Shown here in pieces: positions 25,324 to 34,814 of a DNA stretch of 61,579 bases. The number at the start of each line of letters is the position of its first letter. Positions within the stretch are counted from its first letter, which is position 1. Source of the stretch: Deltaproteobacteria bacterium (GTDB lineage: Bacteria > Myxococcota > Myxococcia > Myxococcales > SZAS-1). The notes beneath the pieces are model-generated. The model saw nothing but the letters and a program-made list of their open reading frames with translations, had not been told where the DNA came from and searched no databases. The stretch spans positions 1 to 61,579 of the forward strand of contig JAFEBB010000045.1 in assembly GCA_018266075.1 (NCBI GenBank), read 5' to 3'. The translations under genes and the position numbers were made by a program.

Positions 25324-26946
25324 GTGTCCCTCGCTCGTCGCGCGCTGCTCGGCGCTCTCGCTCTGACCCTCGCCGCGTGCAGCGGCAGCAGCTCCTCCAG
25401 CTCCAGCAGCGGCTCCACCGGCCACACCACCGCCACCGCGGCCAGCTCCAGCACCGGCCACAGCAGCTCGTCCGGCGCGGCGAGCACCTCCACGGGCTCC
25501 ACCGGCGAGTCGACCAGCGCGAGCAGCGGCTCGTCGACCGCGAGCTCCACGTCGTCGACCGCGAGCAGCGGCGCGAGCACGGCGAGCAGCAGCAGCACCG
25601 GCGCGTCGACGGGCTCGAGCGGCTCCAGCGCGACCACCTCGGGCAGCACGGGCTCCATCGGCGGGTCGAGCACGGGCAGCACCGGCTCGAGCGGCTCGAC
25701 CGGTGGCCAGGGCACGCTGACCGTCGTGATCAACGCGCCGAGCGGCGGCAGCGCCACGGTGCAGGTGACGGGCACCGGCTTCTCGCAGGCGCTCACCGCG
25801 GGCGCGAGCCTTCAGGTCGCGGCCGGCACGTACGACGTGACCGCGAGCACCGTGGTCCTTCCGGATCCGATCGTCGGCGCCGCGTACGCGCCGGTCATCA
25901 CCGGCAGCCCGGCTGTCGTCACCGCGGGTGCGACGACCACCGTCACCATCGACTACCCGGCTCTGCTTCCCGGCTCGGGCATGATCTGGATCCCCGACGC
26001 CAACGACAACGCCATCGTGGCCGTGGACAGCGCGCAGCTCCAGGCCGCCACCAATGCGTTCACGCCGATCCTGACGCTGCAGATGAACGACGGCGGCTAT
26101 GCGGAGGCGGTGGCCTTCGATCGCGCGGGCCAGCCGTGGGCCGTCGACGACTCGAACACGCTCTACAGCTGGACGCTCTTCGCCGACGGCGGCGCCTCGC
26201 CCGTGAGCCAGTTCAACATGGTCATGGTCGACGGCGGGCCGCTCGGACTGCAGTCGCTCACCTTCGCACCGAACGGTGACCTCTGGCTGCCGGCGTTCAC
26301 GCAGCAGACATCCTTCATCTTGCGTGTCACGCCCGACCAGCTCCTCACGCCGGGCGACGTGCTGCCCGCCCAGATCCTCGAGGACGTGATCGACGACGGT
26401 GGCTTTGACTCCGTCGCGAACCCGTACGGCGTCGCCTTCGACGCCACCGGCAACGCCTGGACGGTGAACATCAACACCAACACCATCGTCGAGTTCCCGC
26501 GCCTCGGCGATGGCGGCTACGACCCGTACCCGGCCACGGTGATCTACGACCCGGGCGATGGCGGCGTCTTCGGCGGGCTCAACGGCATCGCCTTCGACGC
26601 GCAGGGCGATCTCTGGGTGGCGTCATCGTACGACAACGCGGTGGTCCACCTCTCGGTGGCCGGGCTCAGCGGCGATCAGCCCGTCAGCCCCATCGCCATC
26701 TTCGGCGGCACGGACGCGGGCGGGACGCCCTCGTTGAGCGGCACCGACTACGCCAGCTTCGATCACAGCGGCGCGCTCTGGGTGTGGAGCCAGGACATCG
26801 GCACGCTGACGAAGTTCGACAACCCGGGCCAGTACACAGGCTCGGTGACGCCTGCGCCGGACGCGTTCTTCATCACCCCGTACAGCGGCGACACCGGCAA
26901 GTTCGCGTTCGATCCGCCCGCGCCGGGCCTCCATCTCTATCCGTAG
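25324..26946 (+). CDS. Propeller lipoprotein with Ser/Thr/Gly linker
   Basis: 540 aa from GTG 25324 (GGAG 5 nt upstream). The signal peptide ends with lipobox LAAC. Residues about 20-130 are a Ser/Thr/Gly/Ala linker. Residues about 135-210 form a PEGA-like or Ig-like domain (GTLTVVINAPSGG, TVQVTGTGF). The rest is an NHL/SMP-30-like propeller, marked by AVAFDRAGQPWAVDDSNTL, LTFAPNGDLWLPAF, GVAFDATGNAWTVN and GIAFDAQGDLWVASS. Such a fold could bind a ligand or act as a lactonase; catalytic residues cannot be assigned. Confidence 0.82.
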   Translation: MSLARRALLGALALTLAACSGSSSSSSSSGSTGHTTATAASSSTGHSSSSGAASTSTGSTGESTSASSGSSTASSTSSTASSGASTASSSSTGASTGSSGSSATTSGSTGSIGGSSTGSTGSSGSTGGQGTLTVVINAPSGGSATVQVTGTGFSQALTAGASLQVAAGTYDVTASTVVLPDPIVGAAYAPVITGSPAVVTAGATTTVTIDYPALLPGSGMIWIPDANDNAIVAVDSAQLQAATNAFTPILTLQMNDGGYAEAVAFDRAGQPWAVDDSNTLYSWTLFADGGASPVSQFNMVMVDGGPLGLQSLTFAPNGDLWLPAFTQQTSFILRVTPDQLLTPGDVLPAQILEDVIDDGGFDSVANPYGVAFDATGNAWTVNINTNTIVEFPRLGDGGYDPYPATVIYDPGDGGVFGGLNGIAFDAQGDLWVASSYDNAVVHLSVAGLSGDQPVSPIAIFGGTDAGGTPSLSGTDYASFDHSGALWVWSQDIGTLTKFDNPGQYTGSVTPAPDAFFITPYSGDTGKFAFDPPAPGLHLYP

Positions 26947-27061
26947 TCCGATCGTCGGCGAGATGGCGGCGCGCGCGTCGGGCAGCACACGCGCGCGCCG
27001 CGACTTGGCAACAGGGCCGTGACGCCATCGCTACGCTCGCTCTCCGCAGCCGGAGGCGACC

Positions 27062-28192
27062 GTGCGAAAGACGAACGTGCTCTTCACCTATCCGCAGCCG
27101 GATTTCGCGCTGCCGCCGTGGTCGGTGTGCGCGCAGATCGCGCGACACCTCGACACCAACCGCTTCCAGAGCTTCGTGGCCGCGGCCGAGGACACTGCGG
27201 GCAAGGCGGGCGTGGAAGGCACGGCGGACGTGGCTCGCTTTCCGCTCGGCTCGCCGGCGCAGATCGCGCGGAGCCTGCCGCGGCTGGCGTCGTTCGTGGT
27301 GGGCAACTGCATCGACGTGGTGCACGCCAACGAGGACGCGCGCTCGCTCGCGCTGGGGCTGGCGCTCTCGCGCGGCACCGGTCGCCCGCTGGTGGTGCAC
27401 TACCACGCGACGCCGAAGATCTATCGCGGCGCACGTCGGCGCTTGTTGAAGCTGGGCGCGTCGCTGGCGGCACGGAACGTGGGCGTCTCGCGGTTCATCG
27501 CCGACGAGCTCTCGGCCATCGGCGTGCGGCGCACGGGCTTCGTGCTCAACGGCGTCGACGCGCGGCGCTTCTCGCCGCAGATCGACGGCTCGCGGATCCG
27601 TCGCGAGTACGGTGTCGCGCCCGACGACGTGCTGGTGCTGCAGCTCGCGCGCTTCTGGCGGCCCAAGCGGCAGGAAGATCTCGTGCGCGCGATGGCGATC
27701 GCGCTGCGGCGCGCGCCCAAGCTCAAGGCGCTGCTCGTGGGCTGGGATGATCCGCGCTACGACGGCGCCTTCACCAGCTACCGCGAAGAGGTGAAGAGCC
27801 TGGCCCGCGAGCTGGGGATCGTGGACCGCATCATCGTGGCCAACGCGCGGCCCGAAGCGCCGGAGCTGCACGCGGCGGCCGACATCTTCGCGTTCCCGTC
27901 GGTGGATGATCCGTGCGCGCTGGTGATCCTGGAGGTGCTCGCCTCGGGGAAGCCGTTCGTGGGCGCGCGCTCGGGCGGGACGCCGGAGCTCATCGACGAG
28001 GGCGTGACCGGGCTGCTCGTGCCGCCGCGCGCGCCGGGCGATCTCGCAGAGAAGCTGGTGCTGCTCGCGAACGATGCGGGGCTGCGGCGGCGGCTCGGCG
28101 ACGCAGCACGTGCGTCGGCGCTCAAGGATTTTCCCGAGGGAAACGTGGCGCGCGGGTTTGGGGAGATCTACGAGGAGACGGCGCGGCGATAG
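27062..28192 (+). CDS. Glycosyltransferase family 4 protein
   Basis: 376 aa from GTG 27062, preceded by GGAGG. GT-B fold: the N-terminal half holds VVHANED and VVHYHATPK; the C-terminal half holds VLQLARFWRPKRQEDLVRA, the ADIFAFPSVDDPCALVILE donor-site motif and SGGTPELIDEGVTGLLVPP. These enzymes transfer a sugar from a nucleotide donor to polysaccharide or lipid. It stands alone, so the product cannot be inferred. It converges with the lytic transglycosylase gene. Confidence 0.9.
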   Translation: MRKTNVLFTYPQPDFALPPWSVCAQIARHLDTNRFQSFVAAAEDTAGKAGVEGTADVARFPLGSPAQIARSLPRLASFVVGNCIDVVHANEDARSLALGLALSRGTGRPLVVHYHATPKIYRGARRRLLKLGASLAARNVGVSRFIADELSAIGVRRTGFVLNGVDARRFSPQIDGSRIRREYGVAPDDVLVLQLARFWRPKRQEDLVRAMAIALRRAPKLKALLVGWDDPRYDGAFTSYREEVKSLARELGIVDRIIVANARPEAPELHAAADIFAFPSVDDPCALVILEVLASGKPFVGARSGGTPELIDEGVTGLLVPPRAPGDLAEKLVLLANDAGLRRRLGDAARASALKDFPEGNVARGFGEIYEETARR

Positions 28193-28204
28193 ATAACCGA
28201 TTGG

Positions 28205-30403
28205 TTAACTTCGATCGGCGACTTCGATGAGCACCGTGTCGCCGGCGCGCAGCTTCTTGTGCTTGGTCACGTGGTTCAGCTTCTTCAGCTCGTCCACGGT
28301 CACGCCATAGCGCTGGCTCAGGCTCCACAGCGAGTCCCCCGGCGCGAGCGTGTGCACGATGTGCTTCTTCTTTCCCTCGATGGTGACCTTGTCCGGCACG
28401 GCGTCGGCAGGCGGTGGCTTGGGCGCGGCGACCGGCGCGGTCGTCGACGCGAGCTGCACCGGCGCGGGGTTCACTGCGGGTGAAGGCGCGGCGGCCGGCG
28501 TCGGCGTGGCGGGCGGGAGCGCGCGCGGGTAGACGACGAGCTGCTGCCCGATGGCGAGCTTGGGGCGCTTGCCCTTGAGGCCGTTCCAGCCCTTGAGCTC
28601 GTCGACGGTCACGCCGAACTTCTGGCTGATGACCCAGAGGTTGTCGCCGCTGGCGACGCCGTAGGTGACCTGGTCCTTGCCGTCGACCTGGCGGTGCACG
28701 ACCGTTCCGCTCGCCTGCTGCGGCCCGGTGGGCTGGCCCGCGGGGACCTCGTCGCTGGCGTCGTACTTCTTGCGCTTGCCGGTCTTCTGGTCGTCGTCGA
28801 GCTTGGCGAGCGTGGCCTGCGAGGAGATGGGCACCATGAGCTCCGTGCCCACGCGCAGCTTGCGCACGCTCTTCAGGCCGTTCATGCGCATCACGGCCTC
28901 GGGGTAGCTGTGGTTCTCGAGCGCGATCCTGGAGAGCGTGTCGCCCTTCTTCACGCGCACGATGCGGAACTGCAGCCGCTCCTTGGGCTCCACCTTGGGG
29001 TAGTTCTCCTCGAACGCGACCTTGTGGTTCTTGGGCACGCGCAGGATGTACGGCTTGTCGTCGGTCGCGGGCGGCGTGAGCCAGCGCTTCAGCTCCGGGT
29101 TGAGGAGCTTGAGGTCGTCGACGCTGCAGTCCGCGGCCTTGGCGAGCACCGTGAGATCCGTCGGGTTCACCACGCGGACCTCGTCGGTCTCGAGCGGCTC
29201 TTCCCAGTCGATCTCGTCCTTGGTGAAGCCGAACTGCTGCGCGTGCTTGGTGACCAGCGCCGCGGCGATGAGCTTGGGCACGTAGTTCTTGGTCTCGGGG
29301 CGGAAGTAGTGCTTCTCCGTGCACATCTCCCAGAAGTTGTGGGTGTCGTACTTGGCGATGCCCTTGCGGATCTTGTTCTCGCCCGCGTTGTAGCCGGCCC
29401 AGGCGAGGTACCAGTCGCCGAACTCGTCGTGCAGCGCGCGCAGGTACTTGGCGGCGGCGCGGGTGCTCTTGATGGGATCGCGCCGCTCGTCGACCCAGAA
29501 GTCCACGCGCAACCCGTAGCGACGCCCGGTGTGCTCGACGAACTGCCACGGGCCGCTGGCGCGCGCCCACGAGTAGGCCATGGTGGAGAAGCCGCTCTCG
29601 ATCATGGAGAGGAAGACCGTGTCCTCGGGCAGGCCCTCTTGCCGGAGGATGTCGCGCATCACCGGGATGTAGCGGGTGGACCGGCCGAGGTAGTGGCGGA
29701 AGTACTTGCGCCCCGAGCGCTGGAAGAAGCCGATCCACTGCGCCACCTCGCCGCGCATCTCCACGGGGATGTCGTACTCGCCCTTGGCCTTGGCGATGTC
29801 GAACGCCAGCGCGATGCCGGGATCGAGCGCGGCCGCGTCGGGCAGCAGCGGCTGGTAGCTGCGCTCGTCGCCGAGGGCGTCGCGCAGGCCCATGGCCAAG
29901 CAGGTGTTGCCGCCGAGTCGACGCTGGGCCGCGAAGAGCTGCGTGGCGGCGCCGGCGCCGGGATCGGTGAACGTGGTCTCCGCCTGGCGCATGGCCGCGA
30001 GGTCTTCGGACTGCTCGCGGATCTCGTCGGCGTTGGCGCCGTTGTCGTCGGCGTCGTCCATGTCGTCGTCGCCGCCGTCGGGGCTCGCGGCTTCAGCTTC
30101 GGCGACTGCGGGCACAGCGGCAGGTGCAGCGGCAGGGGTCGAGGGAGCAGGAGCGGGCGCCGCCGCGGCCACGACCGGAGCCGGAGCAGGCGTCGGAGCA
30201 GGCGCTGCAGCAAGTCCGGCGTCGGCGGCGAGGACCACTCCCGCGTCGGGTGCGCCGGCGTCGGGGGCACCGGCATCGGCGGCGCCTGCGTCGACGGCGG
30301 GAACGGCCGGGTTCACCGCCGGGGACTGGGCGGCGGCGAGGCGATTGGCGCTGAGGAGGAGGCCAGCGACGAGCGCGAGCCGTCGCGGCACAAGGCGGGA
30401 CAT
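28205..30403 (-). CDS. MltD-like lytic transglycosylase with LysM repeats
   Basis: 732 aa. A signal peptide (1-25) is followed by Ala/Asp/Gly/Pro-rich linker sequence to about 140. The SLT domain (about 225-400) has the catalytic Glu in MIESGFSTMAYS, then ASGPWQF and AWAGYNAGENKI, and cleaves peptidoglycan glycan strands. After a spacer there are at least three LysM repeats (about 505-555, 605-650 and 680-728) with VKKGDTLSRIA, VASGDNLWVIS and LAPGDSLWSLS, which bind peptidoglycan. The layout is that of MltD. A good sigma-70-type promoter lies 27 bp before the ATG. Confidence 0.92.
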   Translation of the reverse strand: MSRLVPRRLALVAGLLLSANRLAAAQSPAVNPAVPAVDAGAADAGAPDAGAPDAGVVLAADAGLAAAPAPTPAPAPVVAAAAPAPAPSTPAAAPAAVPAVAEAEAASPDGGDDDMDDADDNGANADEIREQSEDLAAMRQAETTFTDPGAGAATQLFAAQRRLGGNTCLAMGLRDALGDERSYQPLLPDAAALDPGIALAFDIAKAKGEYDIPVEMRGEVAQWIGFFQRSGRKYFRHYLGRSTRYIPVMRDILRQEGLPEDTVFLSMIESGFSTMAYSWARASGPWQFVEHTGRRYGLRVDFWVDERRDPIKSTRAAAKYLRALHDEFGDWYLAWAGYNAGENKIRKGIAKYDTHNFWEMCTEKHYFRPETKNYVPKLIAAALVTKHAQQFGFTKDEIDWEEPLETDEVRVVNPTDLTVLAKAADCSVDDLKLLNPELKRWLTPPATDDKPYILRVPKNHKVAFEENYPKVEPKERLQFRIVRVKKGDTLSRIALENHSYPEAVMRMNGLKSVRKLRVGTELMVPISSQATLAKLDDDQKTGKRKKYDASDEVPAGQPTGPQQASGTVVHRQVDGKDQVTYGVASGDNLWVISQKFGVTVDELKGWNGLKGKRPKLAIGQQLVVYPRALPPATPTPAAAPSPAVNPAPVQLASTTAPVAAPKPPPADAVPDKVTIEGKKKHIVHTLAPGDSLWSLSQRYGVTVDELKKLNHVTKHKKLRAGDTVLIEVADRS

Positions 30404-30429
30404 CCGGGGATCCTGGTCAGCAACTTCGG

Positions 30430-30458
30430 ACTCTAGGAGGGGATCTCGGGAGCGTCAA
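30430..30458 (-). promoter_or_regulatory. Sigma-70-type promoter of the lytic transglycosylase gene
   Basis: TTGACG (30458-30453) and TAGAGT (30435-30430) are separated by 17 bp on the minus strand. Five of six and four of six bases match consensus. The predicted start is about 20 bp before the ATG at 30403. Confidence 0.6.
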
Positions 30459-30595
30459 ACCCGTCCCCTCGCTTGCAGAACGGGCGGAGCGGCGATGCAT
30501 TCCGAGTGCGAAGCGCGTCTTGCGAGGAGCGTCCGCACCCCGGGCAACCGGGCCTCGTGAGCGGGGCCGGGATGGGTGAGCCGGATTCAAGTCAC

Positions 30596-31807
30596 TCAGC
30601 GCACCATCAGCTCCACGGGCACATCGAACGGCCGGCCTGCGTCATTCGCCGGCGTCGACGTCACCGCGAACCACGCGCGCGTCCCCGACTGCGCGTTGTA
30701 CGGCACGCGCAAGGTGAGCTGCAGCGCTCCACCCGGCGCCACGGTGGGATGGTCGAGCGTCGGCCGGAAGTCCTGCGCGCCCGACTCCATCACGCTCACC
30801 GCGAACGGCGCGCTCGAGCCCACCTCCACGCCTTGCAACGTCACGTACGCATCCTGGTCGGCGCTCGCGAGCACGGGCGTGGTGGGCGCGAGCACCTTGG
30901 CGAAGACCTCGCTCGACAGCGGTTGGCACGGATCGCCGCCATCCATCGACGCCGCGTTCGACCACGCGCGCGTCAGCTGAAAGCCCGACTCAAGCACCGG
31001 CGGCGCGTCCTCGCACAGGTCACCCACCTCCTCGCCGCTGCCGTTGCTCCAGATGCCCTCGAGCGGAAACTGAATCAGCGCCGGCGCGCTCTGGATGTAC
31101 GGGTCGGTCAGCGCCTCGACGACCTCGTGCGAGATGAGGTCCTCGTAGTCCGTCGCCTGCGGCGTGCCGTACTGCGTGATGTACGACGCCACCCACGCGC
31201 CGCCGTCGTCGTCGAACTCGAAGTGCTCGCCCTGGCCGATGCCCGCGGGCGCCGTGCCGGGCGGGTAGATGACCATCCAGATGGGCGTGCCGCCCGCGTC
31301 GCCGGGCTGCGCGGGCCAGAGCCCCGCGTCGATGCCCGCGAGCACCAGGTCGTGGATGTCGCCGTAGTCGACCCCGCTCGGCGCGATGCCCGGTGCCGTG
31401 TACTGCGCGTGGCCCACGACCGTCACGCCGTACTCGTCTCCGACTTCGTGGACCCAATGGGATCCGGGCAGGAAGTCGCCGAACGCTTCGAGCTCGCTCT
31501 CGAAGGGAAAGCCCGCGAAGGTGAGCGTCACCAGCTCCGCGCGCGCGAGTCGCGGGCCGCCGTGATCCGGGAGCTGCAGCTCCGCGTCGGGCGGAATCTC
31601 TGGCGGACCCGCGTCGACTCGATGACCGGCGTCGTTCGCGCCCGCATCAAGCGGCCACCAGCCGGCGTCGGACGGACCTGCGTCGACGCCCGCGTCCACC
31701 CCGCCCGCATCCACAGGCCCCGCATCGGTCGCGCCGCCGTCCGGCGTTGGCGAGCCGGAGCAGGCCAAGAGCCCCAGCGCCACGATGGCGACAGCGAGAA
31801 CCCGCAT
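30596..31807 (-). CDS. HExxE lipoprotein, Exordium-like pattern (paralogue A)
   Basis: 403 aa from ATG 31807. Signal peptide MRVLAVAIVALGLLAC has lipobox LLAC. Residues 17-70 are an Asp-Ala-Gly linker. The core has SHEVVEALTDPY (226-237), with HExxE, and GEEVGDLC (258-265). The same spacing HExxE...GE[IV]GDLC is seen in plant Exordium/phi-1 proteins and is repeated in the gene at 53.9-55.3 kb here. HExxE plus the later acidic residue could bind a metal, so a protease activity is possible, not shown. About 130 C-terminal residues form a beta-rich domain. Confidence 0.75.
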   Translation of the reverse strand: MRVLAVAIVALGLLACSGSPTPDGGATDAGPVDAGGVDAGVDAGPSDAGWWPLDAGANDAGHRVDAGPPEIPPDAELQLPDHGGPRLARAELVTLTFAGFPFESELEAFGDFLPGSHWVHEVGDEYGVTVVGHAQYTAPGIAPSGVDYGDIHDLVLAGIDAGLWPAQPGDAGGTPIWMVIYPPGTAPAGIGQGEHFEFDDDGGAWVASYITQYGTPQATDYEDLISHEVVEALTDPYIQSAPALIQFPLEGIWSNGSGEEVGDLCEDAPPVLESGFQLTRAWSNAASMDGGDPCQPLSSEVFAKVLAPTTPVLASADQDAYVTLQGVEVGSSAPFAVSVMESGAQDFRPTLDHPTVAPGGALQLTLRVPYNAQSGTRAWFAVTSTPANDAGRPFDVPVELMVR

Positions 31808-31916
31808 CTCCCCTCCGCACGCACGGTGCATCGGCGCGCGCTTCGCGTTCAAGCGATCTGCGAGGACCTGAGAGGGGCTTTGCGCGCCGAGGTCGGTTCA
31901 TGCGCTACTCCCGCGC

Positions 31917-32384
31917 ATGAAAACGACGCTCGTCTTGTCCGCGGCGCTCGCGGCGATGCTCACCGGCTGCGGCGATCAGTGTGATCCGAAGACGTTCGCG
32001 GCCCGCTGCGACGGCAACAAGGCGGTCACCTGTCCCGAGCCCGGCGTGGATCAGGTGGTTCCCAACCACAGCACCACGGTCGACTGCGGCAGCGGCGCGT
32101 GCGTAATGTCGGGCGGCACGGCGTTCTGCGCGCTCTCTTCCACGGCCGACCCTGCGTGCGACGGCGGCAGCGGCAACGCGTGCGAGAGCAACACCAACGA
32201 GGTCTTCTGCGAGCTCGGCTTCGCCACGGCGCACTTCCCGTGCCTCAGCTGCGGCCCCGACGACGCCGGCGCGACGAACTGCCACGGCGGCCCGTCGTCG
32301 ACGTGCTCCGTTGCCGCCGACTGCGCGCCCGGGCTCCACTGCACGAGCACCGGCTTCTGCGAGGGCGGCGGCGACGGAGGCTGA
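31917..32384 (+). CDS. Cys-rich lipoprotein
   Basis: 155 aa. Signal peptide ends LTGC (lipobox). The mature part has many paired Cys (CDPKTFAARCDG, CGSGACV, CLSCGPD, CSVAADCAPGLHC), typical of extracellular disulfide-rich proteins. Its last module resembles the one in the 132-aa lipoprotein at 21.1 kb. No family is named. It is convergent with a 95-aa protein gene and divergent from paralogue A. Confidence 0.75.
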   Translation: MKTTLVLSAALAAMLTGCGDQCDPKTFAARCDGNKAVTCPEPGVDQVVPNHSTTVDCGSGACVMSGGTAFCALSSTADPACDGGSGNACESNTNEVFCELGFATAHFPCLSCGPDDAGATNCHGGPSSTCSVAADCAPGLHCTSTGFCEGGGDGG

Positions 32385-32389
32385 GCGAT

Positions 32390-32677
32390 CTACTTCGCGT
32401 CCGCCTTGGGCGCGGCCTTGCCGCCCTTGGCCGGCTTGACGGTGATGGTGGTGGCCGTCATGCGGTACTCGATGGTGACCTTGTCGCCCTTCTTCGGCGC
32501 GTCGCCCTTGGTGCTCGGGTCGCGGGCGATCTCCCACTTCTCGGTGCCCTTCTGGACGGTGATCGCGTCATCGGTCACGTCGAGCACGGGGCCAGTGACC
32601 TGGTAGGTCTTGGTGGCCGCGGCGAACGCCGAGGTGGAAGCGAAGAGCACGGCAGCAGCGCAGAGCGAGCGGAGCAT
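32390..32677 (-). CDS. Small periplasmic beta protein
   Basis: 95 aa. Signal peptide ends STSAFA; the mature protein of about 76 residues is beta-rich (YQVTGPVLDVTDDAITVQKG) with a Lys/Ala tail. It resembles small OB-fold or DUF5666-like proteins by pattern only. ATG 32677 is chosen because the signal peptide starts there and AGGGA precedes it. It lies 6 bp past the convergent Cys-rich lipoprotein. Confidence 0.65.
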   Translation of the reverse strand: MLRSLCAAAVLFASTSAFAAATKTYQVTGPVLDVTDDAITVQKGTEKWEIARDPSTKGDAPKKGDKVTIEYRMTATTITVKPAKGGKAAPKADAK

Positions 32678-32738
32678 GGTTCCCTCGGGGTTGGAGCCCG
32701 CGGGATATCTCGCACCAGGAGTGAAGCGCAATCGTCGG

Positions 32739-34316
32739 CTACTTCGCGCTCGGCTTGCCGTGCCCGGGCCCGAGGATCTTCGGCAGGTAGGTGTGGAAGT
32801 CGAACGCGGTCGAGTTCTCGGGCGTGTGGCAGACGCGGCAGTTCTGCTCGCCGGGCTCGGGCACGGGGACGGGCACGTTCGGATCGTCCGCGTGGAGCGA
32901 GCCGCGGCCGTGGCAGCTCTCGCAGCCCACGTTCTTGCGGCCGTCCACCTGGTCGACGCGGCACACGCCGCCGGGCGCGTTCGTTCCCACCACGTGGCAG
33001 CGCACGCAGTCGAGGTCGAACTGCTTGTGCACCTTCTCCAGCGTCGTGTACGCGTGGCTGTGCTCGGTGGACTTGTAGACGTCGCCCGGCTCGGCGTGAC
33101 AGGCGATGCAGCTGTCGGTGCCCGCGAACGCCGGCTCGCCGGGCTTGGGCGCGGGGCAGCTCACGCCGTGCGCGCGCGCCCAGGCGAGGTTGAGCTGGCC
33201 CACGTCGGCGTCGAACTTCTCGATGAGCGCGTGTCCGGCTTGCGAGCGCGGCTGGGCGTCGGAGAGCTCCACGAACCGCACGGACAGCCAGCTCCGGCCC
33301 GCGGGCGGCGCGGGCTTCTGGGCGGCGAGTGCGTCGCGCTGGGCCTGCTTCTCGGCGATCTTCTTGTCCATCGCCTCCTTGAGCGGCGACTCCGCCAGGT
33401 GCGCGCGCTTCTTGAGGCTCTCGATCTCCGCGTCGCGGAGCTCCAGGTCGTGGGCTTGCTCGGCGCCGCTGGTCACGAGGGCGAAGCCCGGCGGCGCCCC
33501 GGGGGCGCGGTGCAGATCCACCCGGGCGATGGCGCGCCCGCGGTTCATGAGCGTCAGCACCGGCAGCCCCGCATCGACGTCGTGGTTCGCCTCGCCATCC
33601 GTGTCGGCGGCCTGGTGCGCGATGACGGCCACGTCGGCGCCAGCGGCCTTGAGCTGCGGACCCTGCGGCAGGAGCTGCGGCAGCGGAAACTGCGCCAGCG
33701 CGATGATCGCCTCCGCGCCCGCGGACTTGGCGGCCTTCACGTTCGCGAGCAGGTCTGCCGGGTCCTTGCCGGTGGCCACGCCCAGCTGGATGTCGCCCTG
33801 CTTGGAGACGCTGAAGCCCGGACCCTGGCCGAGCCCGATCACCGGGAACGTCGGCTTCACCTCGGCGATGGCCGGCGGGCCCATGGGCAGGTCGCGCGGG
33901 CCCATCGCGAGGGCCACGGTGTTCATCATCGCGTCGGCAGCGAGGATGGTCTTGGCCTTGAGCTGATCTTGCTGGCCGTGGGCGGCGTCGGCGGGCGGAG
34001 CGGCGAAGAGGGTGTCGCCGGCGGCGATGTGCACCGCGGCGCCGAGCTCCTTCTTGGCCGCGTCGACCTGCGCGGTCGCGCGATCGAGCCCGCCCAGCAT
34101 GTGCTCGGAGCAGCCGCAGGGCTCGAGGTAGCCGCGGACGTCGGCGGTGATCACCACGCCGAGCTGCGCGCCGGGCGTCGCATTCGTTGCCGCAGCCTGT
34201 GAGGGGAGCTTGCCGCTTGCGATGAGGCCGAAGACTGCAACACCAACGAGTCCTGTGAAGCCGAAGAACGCGAGCATCGGCATCGCCGGATTGCTGAACG
34301 TGGCGCGCTTTCCCAC
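32739..34316 (-). CDS. Metallophosphatase-like domain fused to tetrahaem cytochrome c
   Basis: 525 aa from GTG 34316 (or ATG 34283). A basic start and a hydrophobic stretch (about 14-37) anchor it in the membrane. Residues about 50-330 have the UshA-like pattern: VVITADVRGYLEPCGCSEHM, LGGLDRATAQVDAA and AAGDTLF. The C-terminal 130 residues carry four CxxCH haem sites (403-407, 437-441, 465-469 and 493-497), with extra His that may serve as axial ligands. Multihaem proteins with such N-terminal domains occur in environmental bacteria; the substrate is unknown. The start is 2 bp past the stop of the receiver-domain gene, so the two are linked. Confidence 0.82.
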   Translation of the reverse strand: MGKRATFSNPAMPMLAFFGFTGLVGVAVFGLIASGKLPSQAAATNATPGAQLGVVITADVRGYLEPCGCSEHMLGGLDRATAQVDAAKKELGAAVHIAAGDTLFAAPPADAAHGQQDQLKAKTILAADAMMNTVALAMGPRDLPMGPPAIAEVKPTFPVIGLGQGPGFSVSKQGDIQLGVATGKDPADLLANVKAAKSAGAEAIIALAQFPLPQLLPQGPQLKAAGADVAVIAHQAADTDGEANHDVDAGLPVLTLMNRGRAIARVDLHRAPGAPPGFALVTSGAEQAHDLELRDAEIESLKKRAHLAESPLKEAMDKKIAEKQAQRDALAAQKPAPPAGRSWLSVRFVELSDAQPRSQAGHALIEKFDADVGQLNLAWARAHGVSCPAPKPGEPAFAGTDSCIACHAEPGDVYKSTEHSHAYTTLEKVHKQFDLDCVRCHVVGTNAPGGVCRVDQVDGRKNVGCESCHGRGSLHADDPNVPVPVPEPGEQNCRVCHTPENSTAFDFHTYLPKILGPGHGKPSAK

Positions 34317-34318
34317 GG

Positions 34319-34702
34319 CTACCAGACGATGCTCTCCACCAGCTCGTTCACCTTGGCGGCGAGCGACTCGAGCCCGTGGTTCTTCGAGAGGTAACCGTCG
34401 GCGCCCACCTGCTCGGCGAGCTTGGAGAGCTCGGCATCCGTGAGCGAGCTGAACAGGACGATGGGGATATCCTGGGTGTCGTACTCGGTCTTGAGGATGC
34501 GGCAGATGTCGGTGCCCTTCACGTCGGGCATGTGGATGTCGGTGAGGATGACGTTGGGGCGCCAGCTCTTGAGGATGATCTCGAAGTTGAGCAGCGTCGA
34601 CGCGGCCTGGACCTCGTAGCCGTGCTGCTCGAGGACGGCCTTCTCCATGGCCAGCGTGATTTCGCTGTCGTCTATGATGAGGATCTTCAGCGGCTCGCTC
34701 AC
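34319..34702 (-). CDS. Single-domain response regulator (CheY-like)
   Basis: 127 aa from GTG 34702; an earlier GTG at 34717 is also possible. The receiver domain has the acidic pair in LIIDDSE, the phospho-acceptor in VILTDIHMPD, Ser in VLFSS and Lys in YLSKNH. No output domain is present. Its stop is 2 bp from the cytochrome start, so a signalling-to-respiration link is possible. Confidence 0.9.
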   Translation of the reverse strand: MSEPLKILIIDDSEITLAMEKAVLEQHGYEVQAASTLLNFEIILKSWRPNVILTDIHMPDVKGTDICRILKTEYDTQDIPIVLFSSLTDAELSKLAEQVGADGYLSKNHGLESLAAKVNELVESIVW

Positions 34703-34814
34703 GGCCCACCCAGTCACCCCGGAGTCCTGGGGCGCGCCACCCTTCTACTACGCAAAGGTCCGGCGCGCAGCCGGCTTTGACCCGACTGCAACCGTGCACT
34801 AGCTTGCGCGGCCC

